A stretch of DNA of 64,000 nucleotides from Bosea sp. RAC05 (GCF_001713455.1 NZ_CP016464.1:247501-311500); one strand, 5' to 3'; positions 8,039-20,845 are shown, counted from the first letter of the stretch. Notes: a model not told the origin generated them from the sequence alone. Program-made: numbers and translations.

Positions 8039-8668
8039 TCACTTGCCCGCCACCGCCCGCGCCAGCAGCCGGCCGGCGCTCGCGGCGTCGAGCGGGCCGA
8101 CATGCTTTTCGAGAATGCGCCCGTCGGGCCCGATCACGAAGGTTTCCGGAACGCCATAGACGCCCCATTCGATCGCGGCGCGGCCCGACCGATCGACGCC
8201 GACCGCGGAATAGGGATTGCCGAGCGCGCCGAGGAACCGGCGCGCATTCTCCGCCTCGTCCTTGTAGTTGATGCCGACCACGGCGACGCGCCCCGCCTTG
8301 ACCTGCGGCGAATCGGCGAGCGCCACCAGGAAGGGATGCTCGACCCGGCAGGGCGCGCACCAGCTCGCGAAGACGTTGACGATGGTCGCGCGGCCGGCCG
8401 TGAGATCGGCCATGCCGAAGGCGGGAACCGGACGCCCGTCGCGCTGCAGCCCCTCCAGCGCGGTGAGAGTGACGGGCGGCGCCGGCTTCCCGATCAGCGC
8501 GGAGGGCACCTTGCTGGCGTCGCCGGCGAAGAGCCCGACGAGGAAGACGACCGCCAGCGCGCCGAACAGGACCAGCGGCAGCAGGAACAGCAGCGGCGAG
8601 CGGCGGCGCGGCGCCGCCTCCGCCTGGCCCTCGAGCTGGCTCTCGGCTTGGTTCTCGAGCTGGCTCAT
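8039..8668 (-). CDS. ccmG: Thiol:disulfide interchange protein CcmG/DsbE
   Basis: Periplasmic thioredoxin-like protein (209 residues), anchored by one N-terminal membrane segment (about residues 24-48). It helps reduce apocytochrome c before heme attachment. The active site is WCAPC (C104, C107). Other family marks are the TlpA-like core VNVFASWC and the cis-proline segment GVYGVPETFVIGPDG near residues 172-186, including the Glu typical of CcmG. The N-terminus has an unusual Gln/Glu-rich stretch of about 18 residues. Its ATG overlaps the ccmD stop (ATGA), so the two are translationally coupled. Last gene of the minus-strand run ccmC-ccmD-ccmG. Confidence 0.95.
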   Translation of the reverse strand: MSQLENQAESQLEGQAEAAPRRRSPLLFLLPLVLFGALAVVFLVGLFAGDASKVPSALIGKPAPPVTLTALEGLQRDGRPVPAFGMADLTAGRATIVNVFASWCAPCRVEHPFLVALADSPQVKAGRVAVVGINYKDEAENARRFLGALGNPYSAVGVDRSGRAAIEWGVYGVPETFVIGPDGRILEKHVGPLDAASAGRLLARAVAGK

Positions 8669-8838
8669 GGCGATTCCCGTTCCGCGCGACGGCCGGCGCC
8701 ACGTTGCTCGAGCTCGGCCAGCGCCCGCTTCTGGGCCCTGTGATCGAGCAGGACGGACGCCACGAGCCCGCCCAGCACGACTGCGACGGCAGCGTAGGAC
8801 GCTAGGATGAAGCCGGCATGCGGCCCGAGCCCGCTCAT
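8665..8838 (-). CDS. ccmD: Heme exporter protein CcmD
   Basis: A 57-residue membrane protein that stabilises the CcmABC-CcmE complex during heme loading in cytochrome c maturation. It begins MSGLGPHAGFILASYA, matching the CcmD pattern (HAxFIxxSY), with a single membrane segment at about residues 8-30. A charged helix follows (DHRAQKRALAELEQRG). It lies between ccmC (13 bases upstream) and ccmG (4-base overlap), the canonical position. It is short and poorly conserved at the C-terminus, so context and the HAGFILASY motif carry the assignment. Confidence 0.9.
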   Translation of the reverse strand: MSGLGPHAGFILASYAAVAVVLGGLVASVLLDHRAQKRALAELEQRGAGRRAERESP

Positions 8839-8851
8839 GACCGATCGGTCC

Positions 8852-9613
8852 TCATGCCGGCGCGCTCCCCGCCGCCAGACGGTCGAGCCGCTCCGCTTCC
8901 AGGATCGTCAGCGTCCGCACGCGCCGCCGCATGATCTCGGCGCGCATCGCCACCAGATGCAGCGTGATCGCCATCAGGGTGAAGCCAAGCGCCAGGATCA
9001 GCAGCGGCCAGAGCATCGAGGGATGGATCGTCGGCCCGTCCAGCCGCAGCACCGAGGCCGGCTGGTGCAGCGTGTTCCACCAGTCGACCGAGAACTTGAT
9101 GATCGGCACGTTGACGAAGCCGACCAGCGTCAGGATCGCCACCGCACGCCCGGCCTGGGACGGCTCGTCCAGCGTGCGCCACAGCGCCATGATGCCGAGA
9201 TAGATCAGGAGCAGAACCAGCATCGAGGTCAGCCGCGCATCCCAGACCCAGTAGGTCCCCCACATCGGCTTGCCCCAGAAGGCGCCGGTGAGCAGGCAGA
9301 TCAGGGCGAAGGCGGCGCCGATCGGAGCTGCGGCCTTCTGCGCGACATCGGCGAGCGGGTGCCGCCAGACCAGCGTGCCGAGCGCCGAGAGCGTCATCAT
9401 CGTGTAGAACATCATGGCGAGCCAGGCGGCCGGCACATGCACGAACATGATGCGGATGGTCTCGCCCTGCTGATAGTCGGCCGGCGCCACGAACCAGGCG
9501 AGATAGAAGCCCACGGTCAGCAAAACACCGGCCACGCCCGTCGACCAGGGCAGCAGCACGGCGGAGAGGCGCATGAAGCGCGTCGGATTTGCGAGATCGA
9601 TCAGGCCAGCCAT
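8852..9613 (-). CDS. ccmC: Heme ABC transporter permease CcmC
   Basis: Integral membrane protein (253 residues, six membrane segments) that presents heme to the chaperone CcmE in the periplasm. The tryptophan-rich heme-handling motif reads WGTYWVWDARLTS, between membrane segments 3 and 4. The two histidines expected to ligate heme are visible in MFVHVPAAW (near residue 59) and near TIHPSMLW (near 196). It is the first gene of the ccmC-ccmD-ccmG run. In many relatives it directly follows ccmB. Here 0.57 kb with a plus-strand small gene separates them, so it needs its own promoter. Confidence 0.95.
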   Translation of the reverse strand: MAGLIDLANPTRFMRLSAVLLPWSTGVAGVLLTVGFYLAWFVAPADYQQGETIRIMFVHVPAAWLAMMFYTMMTLSALGTLVWRHPLADVAQKAAAPIGAAFALICLLTGAFWGKPMWGTYWVWDARLTSMLVLLLIYLGIMALWRTLDEPSQAGRAVAILTLVGFVNVPIIKFSVDWWNTLHQPASVLRLDGPTIHPSMLWPLLILALGFTLMAITLHLVAMRAEIMRRRVRTLTILEAERLDRLAAGSAPA

Positions 9614-9940
9614 GTCATCGCATCATGCTCGGAGGCTGCCCCCAAAGCGGCCGACGCAGCATTATCAAGGCAGGCCAGCCGCAGCAATCCGCTAGCCGGC
9701 CATGCGACATCGGGACGTCCGCCCCCTTTCGCACCCGGCCGGTGGCCGCCGCGGTGGGACGGTTGCGCCGGGTCTCGCCCCGCCATCTCGCCTCCAGCCC
9801 CACGGCAGGCGGAACCCGCGCCGATGCCGATACACCTTCATTCAAATGCTAAGAGATTGAGACGATTGATATATCGTCGCTTGCGGTTGTCCACTCCCGG
9901 TTTGCTTGGTAGGGTCTGGCGAATCCGAAAAGGAATGGTC
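9614..9940. other. Divergent intergenic region upstream of ccmC and the small gene
   Basis: 327 bp. The part next to ccmC (9614-9830) is GC-rich without a clear gene. From about 9836 to 9915 the DNA becomes markedly AT-richer and carries an inverted repeat GACGAT (9861-9866) / ATCGTC (9873-9878) around TGATAT. This is the likely control region of the plus-strand small gene and perhaps of ccmC. I see no unambiguous -35/-10 pair. Confidence 0.5.
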
Positions 9941-10183
9941 ATGACGCGGCATCTGCCGGACGCGATCCAGCGTGACGTCGAGACCATGGTTCGCGCCAAG
10001 GCCGGCGAATCGCGCGTGCTCGACGTCGACGCGACCGCGAGGGAGATTCTCGGCCGCCATGGCGGGCTGGGTCTCGAGATCGGCACGGTCGCCGCCAGCG
10101 TGGCCCGCCTCGCCAGCCAGTATGGCTGCGCCGTCCAGCTCGGCGGCCGGCACCACGGCTCCGGTCGAATCGCGGCTCGCTGA
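9941..10183 (+). CDS. Small hypothetical protein between ccmC and ccmB
   Basis: An 80-residue soluble protein, not recognised. Codon use is strongly G/C-ending like its neighbours. A good ribosome binding site (AAAAGGA) ends six bases before the ATG at 9941; another in-frame ATG at 9935 is too close to that site. Predicted content is mainly helical, with the distinctive stretch EILGRHGGLGLEIGTVAASV (residues 36-55) and a His-rich end (GGRHHGSG). There is no signal peptide or membrane segment. It lies antisense to the direction of the ccm genes and ends 4 bases before the ccmB stop (convergent). Its job is unknown; a regulatory or heme-related role would be a guess from position only. Confidence 0.65.
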   Translation: MTRHLPDAIQRDVETMVRAKAGESRVLDVDATAREILGRHGGLGLEIGTVAASVARLASQYGCAVQLGGRHHGSGRIAAR

Positions 10184-10187
10184 GACG

Positions 10188-10856
10188 CTACTCCGCCTGC
10201 CGCAGCGCCGCCGCGGCCGCCAGTGTCCCGACGACGATCGCCGCCAGCGACAGCGCGCACAGGATCAGGAACGGCGTGCGGAAGGGAATCGTCCCGCCCA
10301 GCGCGGCATTCGACGCCGAAACGCCGAAGATCAGCACCGGCACCGTCAGCGGCGCCACCAGCACGGGCAGGATCAGCCCGCCGCGCCGCAGGCCCGCCGT
10401 CAGCGCCGCAGCGCCGGCGCCGATGAAGCTGAGCGCCGGCGTGCCGACGAGCAGCGTCGCAGCCACCGGCAGCATCGCCTCGCCCGGCAGCGCCACGAGG
10501 AGCCCGAGCAGCGGCGCCGCCAGCGCCAGCGGCAGGCCCGTCGTCAGCCAATGCGCCAAGCCCTTGGCCAGCACGGCGAGTTCCAGCGGCAGCACGGACG
10601 CGCGGATCAGGTCGAGCGAGCCATCCTCCTCGTCGCCCTGGAACAGCCGGTCGAGCCCGATCAGCATCGACAGAAGCGCGCCCAGCCACAGGATGGCGGG
10701 GCCGATTCGCGAGAGCAGGTTGAGATCGGGCCCGAGCGCGAAGGGCACGAGCACGACGATGGTCAGGAAGAAGACGAGCGCGAGTTCGCCGCCGCCACCG
10801 GCCCGCGAGGCGAGCGCAAGATCGCGCTTCAGGATGGCGAGGAAGGCGCGGGTCAC
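10188..10856 (-). CDS. ccmB: Heme exporter protein CcmB
   Basis: Membrane subunit (222 residues, six membrane segments) of the CcmAB ABC transporter. CcmAB uses ATP to release holo-CcmE from CcmC-CcmD in cytochrome c maturation. Conserved features are the N-terminal ILKRDLALASR, the loop FQGDEEDGSLDLIRAS and PLELAVLAKGLAHW in the cytoplasmic coupling region. The start is a GTG at 10856 that overlaps the ccmA stop (GTGA), which fixes it and shows translational coupling. The length agrees with the usual 220 residues. Confidence 0.95.
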   Translation of the reverse strand: MTRAFLAILKRDLALASRAGGGGELALVFFLTIVVLVPFALGPDLNLLSRIGPAILWLGALLSMLIGLDRLFQGDEEDGSLDLIRASVLPLELAVLAKGLAHWLTTGLPLALAAPLLGLLVALPGEAMLPVAATLLVGTPALSFIGAGAAALTAGLRRGGLILPVLVAPLTVPVLIFGVSASNAALGGTIPFRTPFLILCALSLAAIVVGTLAAAAALRQAE

Positions 10857-11473
10857 GGCCCGATCCTTACATCGCGCACGCCGTCCAGCCCGAGCGGACC
10901 ATGCGTCGCGGCCAGGATCGCCCCGCCCTGCGCCAGATGATCCCGCATCAGACCGCTCAGCATGGACTGGGCCGCGGCATCGAGCGCCGACATCGGCTCG
11001 TCGAGCAGCCAGATCGGCCGCCGTGCGACGAGGAGCCGGGCGAGCGCGACGCGGCGGCGCTGTCCGGCCGAGAGATAGCCGACCGGCAGCGCCGCGACAT
11101 GGGGCAGGCCGACCGCGGCCAGCGCCTCGGCCGGCGAGAGGAACGCCTCCCCCAGCAGCGCCTGCGCGAAGACCAGGTTCTCCTGCGCCGTCAGCGCCGT
11201 CTTCAGCCCATCGCGATGGCCGACGACATGGCTGACCTCGACCGGCGCGACCTCCTCGGCCCCCACGATCTTGATCGTGCCCGCATCCGGCCGCAGCCGC
11301 CCGCACAGCATGGCGAGCAGGCTCGACTTGCCGGCCCCGTTGCGCCCCGTCAGCGCGATCGCCTCGCCATTGCCGAGCCGGAAGCCGAGATCAGAAAAGA
11401 TCAGGCGACCGCCGCGGCGGCAGGCCAGCCGGTCGACGTCGAGGACGAGGGTGGGATAGGGCGGGCGCGTCAA
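10853..11473 (-). CDS. ccmA: Heme ABC transporter ATP-binding protein CcmA
   Basis: ATPase (206 residues) of the CcmAB complex that drives release of heme-loaded CcmE. The Walker A motif is GRNGAGKSS, the signature LSAGQRRRVALARL and Walker B IWLLDEPMSALD. No ATG lies near the conserved N-terminus. The best start is the TTG at 11473, which gives TRPPYPTLVLDVDRLACRRG and the family length. A GGAAG element lies just upstream. Further upstream the frame runs antisense into the acnA control region and is not convincing. It diverges from acnA across 233 bp and overlaps ccmB by 4 bases. Confidence 0.93.
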   Translation of the reverse strand: MTRPPYPTLVLDVDRLACRRGGRLIFSDLGFRLGNGEAIALTGRNGAGKSSLLAMLCGRLRPDAGTIKIVGAEEVAPVEVSHVVGHRDGLKTALTAQENLVFAQALLGEAFLSPAEALAAVGLPHVAALPVGYLSAGQRRRVALARLLVARRPIWLLDEPMSALDAAAQSMLSGLMRDHLAQGGAILAATHGPLGLDGVRDVRIGP

Positions 11474-11706
11474 GACAGGAGCATCTTCCGGAGCGTCAGG
11501 ATTGCGCAAGAACGCGCTTCGTTCATGTAGCGGGCTTCTTGGAATTGCTCTATAGAGCCCGTGGCTACGCCGCACGCCGATCCGGCGCGGGGCTCGGGCA
11601 CTCCCGGGGCGGCGCGCGCGACATGCGCAATAGGCCTTCGATCTGGCGATCCCGCAAGGGTGTCCGCCGGTTCGCGACCGCAACCCCTTGATCAGGATCA
11701 GCCCGC

Positions 11707-14406
<2,700 letters not shown>

Positions 14407-14449
14407 GCGCAGCCATAGTCCGCACGCGCGGACTGGTCGAAACAATCGA

Positions 14450-14483
14450 GGGCTGCGGCATCGCACGATGCCGCAGCCCTTTT
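14450..14483 (+). terminator. Intrinsic terminator after acnA
   Basis: A 14-bp perfect stem (14450-14463 with 14466-14479), a 2-base loop and TTTT at 14480-14483. It lies between acnA and the convergent chemotaxis receptor gene. Confidence 0.9.
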
Positions 14484-14517
14484 CGCTTGAGAGGGGTCGA
14501 AGCGGGCGGGCCGCCCG

Positions 14518-16452
14518 TCAACCCGCCAGGCGCAGCGGCACGGCAGCCGCCGGACGGACCGCGGCCCGGGCGACGCCCGCGGTGCGGAACGCGGCCACCA
14601 GCGCATCGAGTTCCGCGATCTTGCGTCCGAGCAGGACGGCGGAAGCCGCGCTTTCCTCGGCCAGCGCCGCGTTCTGCTGCGTCATCTCGTCCATCCGCGC
14701 GACGGTCTGGCTCATCTCGTCGATGCCGTTCGACTGTTCGCCCGAGGCGGCGGCGACCTCCGTCACCGTGCCGGCCACCTTCTGGGTCGCCTCGACGATC
14801 TCGCCCAGCACCTCGCCCGCGCTCCGCACGAGCTTGACCCCGGCAGCCACCTCCTGCGTGGTGTCGCTGATCAGGCCGGAGATGCTCTTGGCCGCATCCG
14901 CGGATTGCTGCGCCAGCGCCCGGACCTCGGAAGCCACGACCGCGAAGCCCTTGCCGGCATCGCCCGCCCTCGCAGCCTCGACCGCCGCGTTCAGCGCCAG
15001 CAGATTGGTCTGGAAGGCAATGCCGTCGATGACCGAGGTGATGTCGGTGATCTTGCCGCTGGCCTGCTCGATGCGGTTCATCGCGCCGATCGCGTCGGTC
15101 ACGATCGCCCCGCCATTGCGGGCGACCCGCGTTGCGTTCTCGGCGAGATCGACCGCCTGGCGCGAGGCATTGGCCGAGGCCTTCACCGAGGCCGCGAGTT
15201 GCTCGGTGGTGGCCGCGGTCTCTTCCAGCGACGAGGCCTGCTCTTCCGTGCGGGTCGACAGGTTCTCCGCCCCCGCCTTGATCTCTTCGGCGGCCGCCGC
15301 GACCTCGCGCGCCGTCTGCTTGATCACGCTCACCGTCATGGCGAGCTTCTCGACCATCCCGTTGATCGATGCGCTCACCGAGCCGAGCTTGCCCGAATAG
15401 TCGGCGCTGACGCTGCGGGTCAGGTCGCCCTCGGCGATGGCTTCCAGGATATCCGCGAAGGTCGTCGTCGCGCCGTCGATCGCGACATTGATCTGGTTGA
15501 TCCCGGTCACCAGTGCCGTCATCTCGCCCTGCTGCGCCCCGGGGTCGACGCGCTGGCTGAAATCGCCATGGACCGCCGCATCGACCGCCCGCCTGATCTG
15601 CTGTGCGGTTTCGGCGAAGGCCTCGGCCTGGCGCTGCGAGGCCCGCAGGTCCTCGTCGCGCCGCAGCCGCTCCTCGGCCGCACGCCCGGCCAGTACGTCC
15701 TGATAGGAGCCGATGGTGCGGGCCATCTCGCCGATCTCGTCGCGCCGGTCGCGATGGGGGATCACGGCCGCCATCGCGTCCGAACCGCGCTGCCGCATCG
15801 TCGCGACGATCTCCGCGATCGGCCTGATGATGCTGCGCAGCACCGCGGCATAGAGACCCATGGCCGTCAGCAGCGCGATGATCAGTCCCGCGATCGCAAC
15901 GCCGGCGGCGAGCTGGCGGGCGCTGCCCGCGCCGGTCTGCGCCGCCAGCGCCTCCGCCTCCAGCGCATCGCCCGCCTCCTTCATCGAGGTTTCGAGCGCC
16001 TCAAAGCGCTCGTCGAACAGGGCCATGCCCGCGAGCGCCGCCTTGCGGTCCCTGAAGGCGAGTTCGACCAGCGTCACCGCCTGGGCGATGTAGTTCTTCA
16101 GGGGCTCGTCCAGCGCCTGCAGCCGCGCGAGCGTCTGGGGCGAACTCACGATCGCCTTTGTGGCGGCGATCCGTTCGGAGAACTCCTGGGCGTGGGTGCG
16201 CGTCTCGGCGATGGTCTCGGCACCGTCCTGCCCGGCGTCCGAGCGGATCAGCGCCGCATAGACATCGGCGCGCAAACCGTCATGCAGCATGTCGCCGATG
16301 GTGTGGTTGCGGATGGCGGTCGCGGAATTGGCGAGGTCGTCGATGGCCGAGCCCATGCGCGACGAGGAGTGGATCCCGATGCCCGCCACAGCGCTCGTGA
16401 TGACGGCCAGAAACAGGCATAGCAAGGCAAAGCGCGTTTTCAGCGAAACCAC
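14518..16452 (-). CDS. Methyl-accepting chemotaxis protein
   Basis: Transmembrane chemoreceptor of 644 residues. Membrane segments lie at about 7-29 and 184-206, with a mostly helical four-helix-bundle-type sensor between them, about 155 residues long. HAMP-like linkers follow, the second around the [17 protein letters not shown] segment near residues 345-355. The signalling hairpin tip is [20 protein letters not shown], followed by [18 protein letters not shown], which contacts CheA and CheW. The C-terminus (VPLRLAG) has no CheR/CheB tethering pentapeptide. The ligand cannot be told. The gene is monocistronic and convergent to acnA, and a CtrA-like box sits 50 bp before its start. Confidence 0.95.
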   Translation of the reverse strand: MVSLKTRFALLCLFLAVITSAVAGIGIHSSSRMGSAIDDLANSATAIRNHTIGDMLHDGLRADVYAALIRSDAGQDGAETIAETRTHAQEFSERIAATKAIVSSPQTLARLQALDEPLKNYIAQAVTLVELAFRDRKAALAGMALFDERFEALETSMKEAGDALEAEALAAQTGAGSARQLAAGVAIAGLIIALLTAMGLYAAVLRSIIRPIAEIVATMRQRGSDAMAAVIPHRDRRDEIGEMARTIGSYQDVLAGRAAEERLRRDEDLRASQRQAEAFAETAQQIRRAVDAAVHGDFSQRVDPGAQQGEMTALVTGINQINVAIDGATTTFADILEAIAEGDLTRSVSADYSGKLGSVSASINGMVEKLAMTVSVIKQTAREVAAAAEEIKAGAENLSTRTEEQASSLEETAATTEQLAASVKASANASRQAVDLAENATRVARNGGAIVTDAIGAMNRIEQASGKITDITSVIDGIAFQTNLLALNAAVEAARAGDAGKGFAVVASEVRALAQQSADAAKSISGLISDTTQEVAAGVKLVRSAGEVLGEIVEATQKVAGTVTEVAAASGEQSNGIDEMSQTVARMDEMTQQNAALAEESAASAVLLGRKIAELDALVAAFRTAGVARAAVRPAAAVPLRLAG

Positions 16453-16501
16453 GGCCTATCCCCCCATTTGGCTCGAAAGCAGCACAGGGTCGCACCGGAT
16501 G

Positions 16502-16517
16502 GTTAACGCAAGGTCAA
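16502..16517 (-). promoter_or_regulatory. CtrA-box-like site upstream of the chemoreceptor gene
   Basis: On the minus strand the site reads TTGA-N7-TTAAC, one mismatch from the CtrA consensus TTAA-N7-TTAAC. It is about 50 bp before the start at 16452. Chemotaxis and motility genes are common CtrA targets in Alphaproteobacteria. The match is seen; the regulation is inferred. Confidence 0.4.
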
Positions 16518-16717
16518 TCACACAATTTCTGCGTACAATCCGCTGACCCCACGCCCGTGAGGCGATCCCGGCTTCGGACTCGTCGGAGTTGTCCTCTTAC
16601 CCCCCGCGGTGTAAGGGGGCGTCACAGTCATCCTTGGCGGGGGGCTTGGGGCAGGCGCAGGACGATCGTCCGCGCCCGGATGTCGTCCGCCTCCATCATC
16701 ACGACGGGAGCACCCGC

Positions 16718-16999
16718 ATGTCCGCCACGTTCGAGACGGTCGCCGGAATCATTTCGGAGACCTGCGACATTCCGCGCGAGAAGATCGCGCCCGAAAGCCA
16801 CGCCATCGACGATCTCGGCATCGACTCGCTGGCCTTCCTCGACATCGCCTTCGCGATCGACAAGGCCTTTGGCATCAAGCTCCCGCTCGAGCAGTGGACG
16901 CAGGAAGTCAACGAGGGCAAGGCGCCCGCCGAGCAGTATTTCGTGCTCGAAAACCTCTGCAAGCGCATCGACGACCTCGTCGCCGCCAAGGCGGCCTGA
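16718..16999 (+). CDS. acpXL: Acyl carrier protein AcpXL
   Basis: Special acyl carrier protein (93 residues) on which the 27-hydroxyoctacosanoic (C28) acyl chain of rhizobial lipid A is built. The phosphopantetheine attachment serine is S37 in [10 protein letters not shown]. Unlike the housekeeping ACP it carries the insertion [20 protein letters not shown], typical of AcpXL. A GGGAG ribosome site precedes the ATG at 16718. It is first in the lipid A acyl cluster. fabZXL follows after 181 bp, a wider gap than between the later genes. The order acpXL, fabZXL, fabF2XL, fabF1XL, adh, lpxXL is the one described for Rhizobium. Confidence 0.95.
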   Translation: MSATFETVAGIISETCDIPREKIAPESHAIDDLGIDSLAFLDIAFAIDKAFGIKLPLEQWTQEVNEGKAPAEQYFVLENLCKRIDDLVAAKAA

Positions 17000-17180
17000 G
17001 CTCCATCACCGCTGTGATCACGGCCCTCACCCGGGGCGCGGACGCGATGTCCGCGACACCCCGGGATGGGGGCCGTCCTGCTTTGGCGAGGGCGCCGGCT
17101 TGAGCCGCGCCGGATCAGCGTTTAGAGCAGAGCCGCGTCGGGGCCGGCTTCGACGCCCCGAGACCGACGATCGGAAGCGC

Positions 17181-17654
17181 ATGCGCCTCGAATACTTCGA
17201 CATGATCGACCGCGTCGTCGCCTTCGAGCCGGGCGAGAAGCGGATCACGACGCGCTCGACCGTGCCGGCAGCCGATGCCAGCCCCGTCTTCGAGGGCCAT
17301 TTTCCCGGCCATCCGCTCGTGCCCGGCGTGCTCCTGACCGAGACGATGGCGCAGGCGTCGGGCTATCTGCTGCTCGCCCTCAACGGGCTGACGCAGATGC
17401 CCTTCCTGATGACCGTCGACAAGGCCCGCTTTCGCACCTTCGTCGAGCCGGACGCCGTGCTCGACATCGCCGCCGAACTCGTCATCGAGGGCTCGGGCTA
17501 TGCCGCGACCAAGGCGCGCATCGCCATCGACGGCAAGCCGATCTGCGATGCGGAACTGCGCTTCCGCCTGATGCCCTTCCCCGCCGACATGCGCAGCCTG
17601 ATGGAGGCACGCCTGGCCGCCATCGGCCTCGTTCCGGAACAGGCCCGATCATGA
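17181..17654 (+). CDS. fabZXL: 3-hydroxyacyl-ACP dehydratase of the C28 fatty acid cluster
   Basis: A FabZ-type hot-dog dehydratase (157 residues) that removes water from 3-hydroxyacyl-AcpXL during elongation. The catalytic pair is H40 in FEGHFPGHP and E54 in LLTETMAQ, 14 residues apart as in E. coli FabZ (H54/E68). The ATG at 17181 starts the conserved domain. The frame is open upstream but carries no conserved content. Its stop overlaps the start of fabF2XL by 4 bases (ATGA). Confidence 0.94.
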   Translation: MRLEYFDMIDRVVAFEPGEKRITTRSTVPAADASPVFEGHFPGHPLVPGVLLTETMAQASGYLLLALNGLTQMPFLMTVDKARFRTFVEPDAVLDIAAELVIEGSGYAATKARIAIDGKPICDAELRFRLMPFPADMRSLMEARLAAIGLVPEQARS

Positions 17655-18778
17655 AGCACGGCGTCGTCATCACCGGCATCGGCCTCGCCTCCAGCCTGGG
17701 CGAGGGCATCGACACCCATGCGGACGCGCTGGCGGCCATGGCCGCGCCCGTCGTCGACGCGACGAGCTTCGCGCCCTATCCGGTTCATCCGCTGAAAGCC
17801 CTCGAACTCGACCGGCAGATCCCCAAGAAGTCCGACCAGCGCCAGATGGAGCCCTGGCAGCGCCTCGGCGTCTATGCCGCCGGCCTCGCGCTCGACGGCG
17901 CGGGGCTGAAGGACGATGCCGCGGCCAAGGCGGTGCTCCAGGTTATCGTCGCCGCCGGCGGCGGCGAGCGCGACCATGCCGTCGACAGCGCCATCCTCAC
18001 CGGTCTGCGTGGCGCCAACGCGCCCGGCGCCTTCCTCAACGAGCGGCTGATGGGCGACCTGCGCCCGACGCTGTTCCTGGCCCAGCTCTCCAACCTGCTC
18101 GCCGGCAATATCGGCATCGTCCACGGCATCACCGGTGCCTCGCGCACCTTCATGGGCGAGGAGCAGGCCGGGGTCGACGCGGTCCGCACCGCCCATGCCC
18201 GCATCGCCGCGGGCCAGGCCGAAATCATGCTGGTCGGCGGTTCCTACAATGCCGAGCGGCAGGACATGCTGCTGCTGTTCGAGCTCGGCGGCTATCTGCG
18301 CAAGGGCGATTTCGCCCCCGTCTTCGAGCGGCAGGCCGCACCGGGCCTGATCACGGGCAGCGCCTCGGCCTTCCTCGTGCTGGAATCGGCCGAGCGCGCG
18401 GCCGCCCGCGGCGCCACCGTCCTGGCCCGGCTCGACGCCGTCGTCGCGACCCGCTCGAAGCGCCAGCCCGGCGCGGTCGAGGCGGCGCTGCGCGGCCTGC
18501 TCGCCGATCTCGGCCCCATCGCCCCCGGCGCGCTCGCCGTCTCGGCCGCCACCGGCGTCGCCGGCATCACCGCCGAGGAGGCGGCTGCGCTGGCGACCCT
18601 GCCGCAGGCGCGCCGCGTCGCGGCCGGTGATCTGCTCGGCCACGCGGTCGAGGCCGCCTTCCCCGTCTCGGTCGCGCTCGCCGCCGCCGCCCTGTCGAAG
18701 GGCCAGGCGCGCGAGGCCGTCGTCACCGGCGCCGGCCATTGGCGCGGCGAAGGCGCCGCCCGCCTGGTGGCCCTGTGA
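17651..18778 (+). CDS. fabF2XL: Cysteine-free beta-ketoacyl-ACP synthase homologue (FabF2XL), possible chain-length-factor subunit
   Basis: A thiolase-fold ketosynthase homologue of 375 residues in the position of fabF2XL. The fold is clear at both ends (VITGIGLASSLGEG, residues 7-20; HGITGASRTF and EIMLVGGSYNAE in the middle). The protein contains no cysteine at all. Around the expected nucleophile it reads MGEEQAGVDAVR (168-179), and my alignment puts E171 in the Cys position. The first catalytic histidine motif (NAHGT) is replaced by SAATGV, while a GHAVEAAF segment keeps the second. The EEQAG sequence resembles the EQAG of type II polyketide chain length factors, where Gln replaces Cys. 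It therefore probably pairs with FabF1XL as a non-catalytic partner. It overlaps fabZXL and precedes fabF1XL by 10 bases. Confidence 0.88.
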   Translation: MKHGVVITGIGLASSLGEGIDTHADALAAMAAPVVDATSFAPYPVHPLKALELDRQIPKKSDQRQMEPWQRLGVYAAGLALDGAGLKDDAAAKAVLQVIVAAGGGERDHAVDSAILTGLRGANAPGAFLNERLMGDLRPTLFLAQLSNLLAGNIGIVHGITGASRTFMGEEQAGVDAVRTAHARIAAGQAEIMLVGGSYNAERQDMLLLFELGGYLRKGDFAPVFERQAAPGLITGSASAFLVLESAERAAARGATVLARLDAVVATRSKRQPGAVEAALRGLLADLGPIAPGALAVSAATGVAGITAEEAAALATLPQARRVAAGDLLGHAVEAAFPVSVALAAAALSKGQAREAVVTGAGHWRGEGAARLVAL

Positions 18779-18788
18779 GGAGCGTCCG

Positions 18789-20098
<1,310 letters not shown>

Positions 20099-20102
<4 letters not shown>

Positions 20103-20845
20103 CCAAAATTCTCGTCACCGGCGGCGCCAAGGGCGTCGGCGCGGCCATCGTCCGGGCGCTGGCCGCGGCCGGCCACAATGTCGACTTCACCTATCGCGCC
20201 TCGGGCGAGCAGGCGCTGGCGCTCGCCGCCGAGATCGCCGCCGCGCATCCCGGCCGCGCCATCCAGGCCCTGCCGCTCGACCTCTCCGACAAGGCGGCGC
20301 TCGACGCCTTCTGCGAGGAGCGCGAGGGCGAGAGCTATTTCGGCCTCGTCCACAATGCCGGCCAGCCCTATGATTCGCTCGCCGCGATGATGGCGCAGGA
20401 CAAGGCGGAAGCGGCCATGCAGGTCAATTTCTGGGCCTTCACCCGCCTCGCCAAGAGTCTGATGCGGTCCATGATCCGTGCCCGCTCCGGGCGCATCGTC
20501 GCCATCGGCTCGGTCGCGGCGCTGCGCGGCAACCCCGGCAACGCGGCTTACGCCGCCTCCAAGGGCGCGCTGATCTCCTATGCGAAGACGCTCGCGGTCG
20601 AGACCGGCAAGCGCGGCGTCACCGTCAACGTCATCGCGCCGGGCTTCGTCGACACCGACATGATGGCGCCCTATGCCGCCTATCGCGACAAGATGCAGGC
20701 GCAGATCCCGGCGGGGCGCTTCGCTAGGCCAGACGAGGTCGGTGGCCTTGCCGCCTTCCTGATGAGCGAACCCGCCGCCTACATCACCGGCACGGTCATC
20801 CCGATCGACGGCGGCGTGACCGCGCAGCTCGGCGTCCACCGCTGA
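20099..20845 (+). CDS. SDR family 3-oxoacyl-ACP reductase-like protein in the C28 cluster
   Basis: A 248-residue short-chain dehydrogenase of FabG type. The cofactor motif is TGGAKGVG (residues 7-14), the NAG motif lies at 86-88, and the catalytic residues are S138, Y151 and K155 (YAASK). It overlaps the fabF1XL stop by 4 bases, so it is firmly in this operon. It most likely reduces 3-oxoacyl-AcpXL to the 3-hydroxy form for FabZXL. The cluster described in Rhizobium goes from fabF1XL straight to the adh gene, so this is either a lineage-specific addition or a dedicated ketoreductase. Specificity is inferred from position. Confidence 0.9.

Noticed and set aside
11474..11706. Iron-responsive (Irr or RirA) box before acnA
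   Set aside because: No sequence matched either consensus well enough to claim it.
16605..16625. CTTAC...GTAAG and CCCCC...GGGGG pairing upstream of acpXL
   Set aside because: The arms are short and compete with each other; likely chance in a GC-rich stretch.
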